A DNA stretch of 64,000 nt. Origin: Pteria penguin. Taxonomy: Eukaryota; Mollusca; Bivalvia; Pterioida; Pteriidae. Where the stretch lies: assembly GCA_035048485.1 (NCBI GenBank), contig CM068590.1, forward strand, positions 7,987,329-8,051,328. The letters run 5' to 3'. This document shows, in pieces, positions 62,611 to 64,000 of the stretch (position 1 is its first letter; every line of letters begins with the position of its first letter). The position numbers were made by a program, and so were the translations under genes. The notes below the pieces were generated by a model. It saw nothing but the letters and a program-made list of their open reading frames with translations, searched no databases and had not been told where the DNA came from.

Positions 62611-64000
62611 ATGGAAAGGTCTTGACCTCACCTTTCATGTGATACCACTTGTAGAATTCTATCTTTCGATCCCACAGAGTTATAACCCTTTTTTATTTGT
62701 AAACAAAGGAGATTTTCCCTTTGAAACCCTTTTTTTTTAATAAAGACCCTTAAACACTACCAAACCCTACCAAATTTGGTGTCAGTGGAAAGGTCTTGAC
62801 CTCACCTTTTATGTGATACCACTTGTAGAATTCTATCTTTCGATCCCACAGAGTTATAACCCTTTTTTATTTGTAAACAAAGGAGATTTTCCCTTGAAAC
62901 CCGTTTTTCCTTAATAAAGACCCTTAAACCCTACAAACCCTATCAAATTTGGTATCAGTGGAAAGGTCTTGACCTCACCTTTCATGTGATACCACTTGTA
63001 GAATTCTATCTTTCGATCCCACAGAGTTATAACCCTTTTTTATTTGTAAACAAAGCAGCTTTATCCGTTGAAACCCGTTTTTCTTTAATAAAGACCCTTA
63101 AACCCTATCAAAACCTATCAAATTTGGTATCAGTGCAAAGGTCTTGACCTCACCTTTCATGTGATACCACTTGTATAATTCTATCTTTCGATCCCACAGA
63201 GTTATAACCCTTTTTTATTTGTAAACAAAGGAGATTTTCCTCTTGAACTCTGTTTTTCTTCATCAAAGACCCTTAAACCCTACCAAACCGTATCAAACTT
63301 CGTATCAGTGCAAAGGTCTTGACCTCACCTTTCATGTGATACCACTTGTAGAATTCTATCTTTCGATCCCACAGAGTTATAACCCTTTTTTATTTGTAAA
63401 CAAATGAGATTTTCTCCTTGAAACCCGTTTTTCTTTAAGAAAGACCCTTTAAACCCTACAAACCCTATCAAATTTGTATCAGTGGAAAGGTCTTGACCTC
63501 ACCTTTCATGTGATACCACTTGTAGAATTCTATCTTTCGATCCCACAGAGTTATAACCCTTTTTTATTTGTAAACAAAGGAGATTTTCTCCTTGAAACCC
63601 GTTTTTCTTTAATAAAGGACCCTTAAACCCTACAAACCCTATCAAATTTTGTATCAGTGGAAAGGTCTTGACCTCACCTTTCATGTGATACCACTTGTAG
63701 AATTCTATCTTTCGATCCCACAGAGTTATAACCCTTTTTTATTTGTAAACAAAGGAGATTTCCCCTTGAAACCCGTTTTTCTTTAATAAAGACCCTTAAA
63801 CCCTACCAAACCCTATCAAATTTGGTATCAGTGGAAAGGTCTTGACCTCACCTTTCATGTGATACCACTTGTAGAATTCTATCTTTCGATCCCACAGAGT
63901 TATAACCCTTTTTTTTTTGTAAACAAAGGAGATTTTCCCTTTGAAACCCGTTTTTCTTTAATAAAGACCCTTAAACCCTACCAAACCCTATCAAATTTGG

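Larger units (their letters stand above)
51530..64000. repeat. Right satellite array, more diverged
   Basis: About 71 copies of the same monomer in the same orientation, continuing in phase from the left block. Substitutions are far denser: TTCTCCTTG, AATAAAGGACCC, AAGAAAGACCCTTT, ACAAAGACCATC, AAAGCAGCTTTT, TTGGCATCAG, GTGCAAAGG. Many monomers are 174 bp with CCCTACAAACCC. The longest open frame in the window (61766-62356) is three consecutive in-frame 174-bp units and part of a fourth, not a gene. Confidence 0.97.

Overview
The window is eukaryotic and almost entirely repetitive. About 52.9 kb is one tandem satellite with a ~175-bp monomer, in two blocks (1-40381 and 51530-64000, roughly 230 and 71 monomers by length). 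It is interrupted once, by an 11,147-bp insertion at 40383-51529. The insertion has canonical splice signals, an AT-rich background, and a dispersed-repeat hairpin (AGCTCACCTGAGCC / GGCTCAAGTGAGCT) that I recognise from bivalve mollusc DNA. I therefore infer a bivalve, probably a centromeric or pericentromeric array; I cannot name the species.

Satellite: every monomer carries an EcoRI-type GAATTC, a near-perfect 18+9+18 bp dyad, a degenerate CENP-B-box-like 17-mer, two TAGGGTTT octamers (minus strand) and AATAAA hexamers on both strands. The left block from 1 to ~22 kb is very homogeneous. Diverged monomers appear at 22.7-25 kb, increase over 30-40 kb and dominate 51.5-64 kb. Shared indels and substitutions reveal local higher-order repeats: a 7-mer (1224 bp, 14.6-17 kb), a ~10-mer (1736-1737 bp, 9.9-12 kb), a dimer (~348 bp, 26.3-27.5 kb) and a 20-mer (3482-3491 bp, 53.9-60 kb). 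The open frames in this DNA are by-products of the repeat and not genes.

Insertion: it begins CAGATGGG and ends CCCATCTG, has 28-bp perfect outer inverted repeats inside ~185-bp subterminal inverted regions full of GTTAAC palindromes, and is flanked by a TA duplication. Deleting it restores a satellite monomer. It holds two convergent genes. On the minus strand, starting 236 bp from the right end, is a Tc1/mariner DD34E transposase (two helix-turn-helix regions, TDE, DND and NPIENIW motifs) split by a 1732-bp GT-AG intron. On the plus strand, starting 571 bp from the left end, is a gene with a tiny NLS-like first exon, a 5.16-kb intron and a second exon encoding six regularly spaced TQT motifs, a coiled coil and a BEN-like DNA-binding domain. 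Both genes are broken by several one-base frameshifts. The BEN gene's intron holds a tandem pair of the bivalve hairpin repeats and an older direct duplication; the transposase intron holds a tRNA-like SINE remnant and a ~181-bp MITE-like element.

The main candidate for something new is this two-gene Tc1/mariner element, roughly seven times the usual size of the superfamily, pairing a transposase with a BEN-domain protein and bearing arrays of palindromes in its termini.
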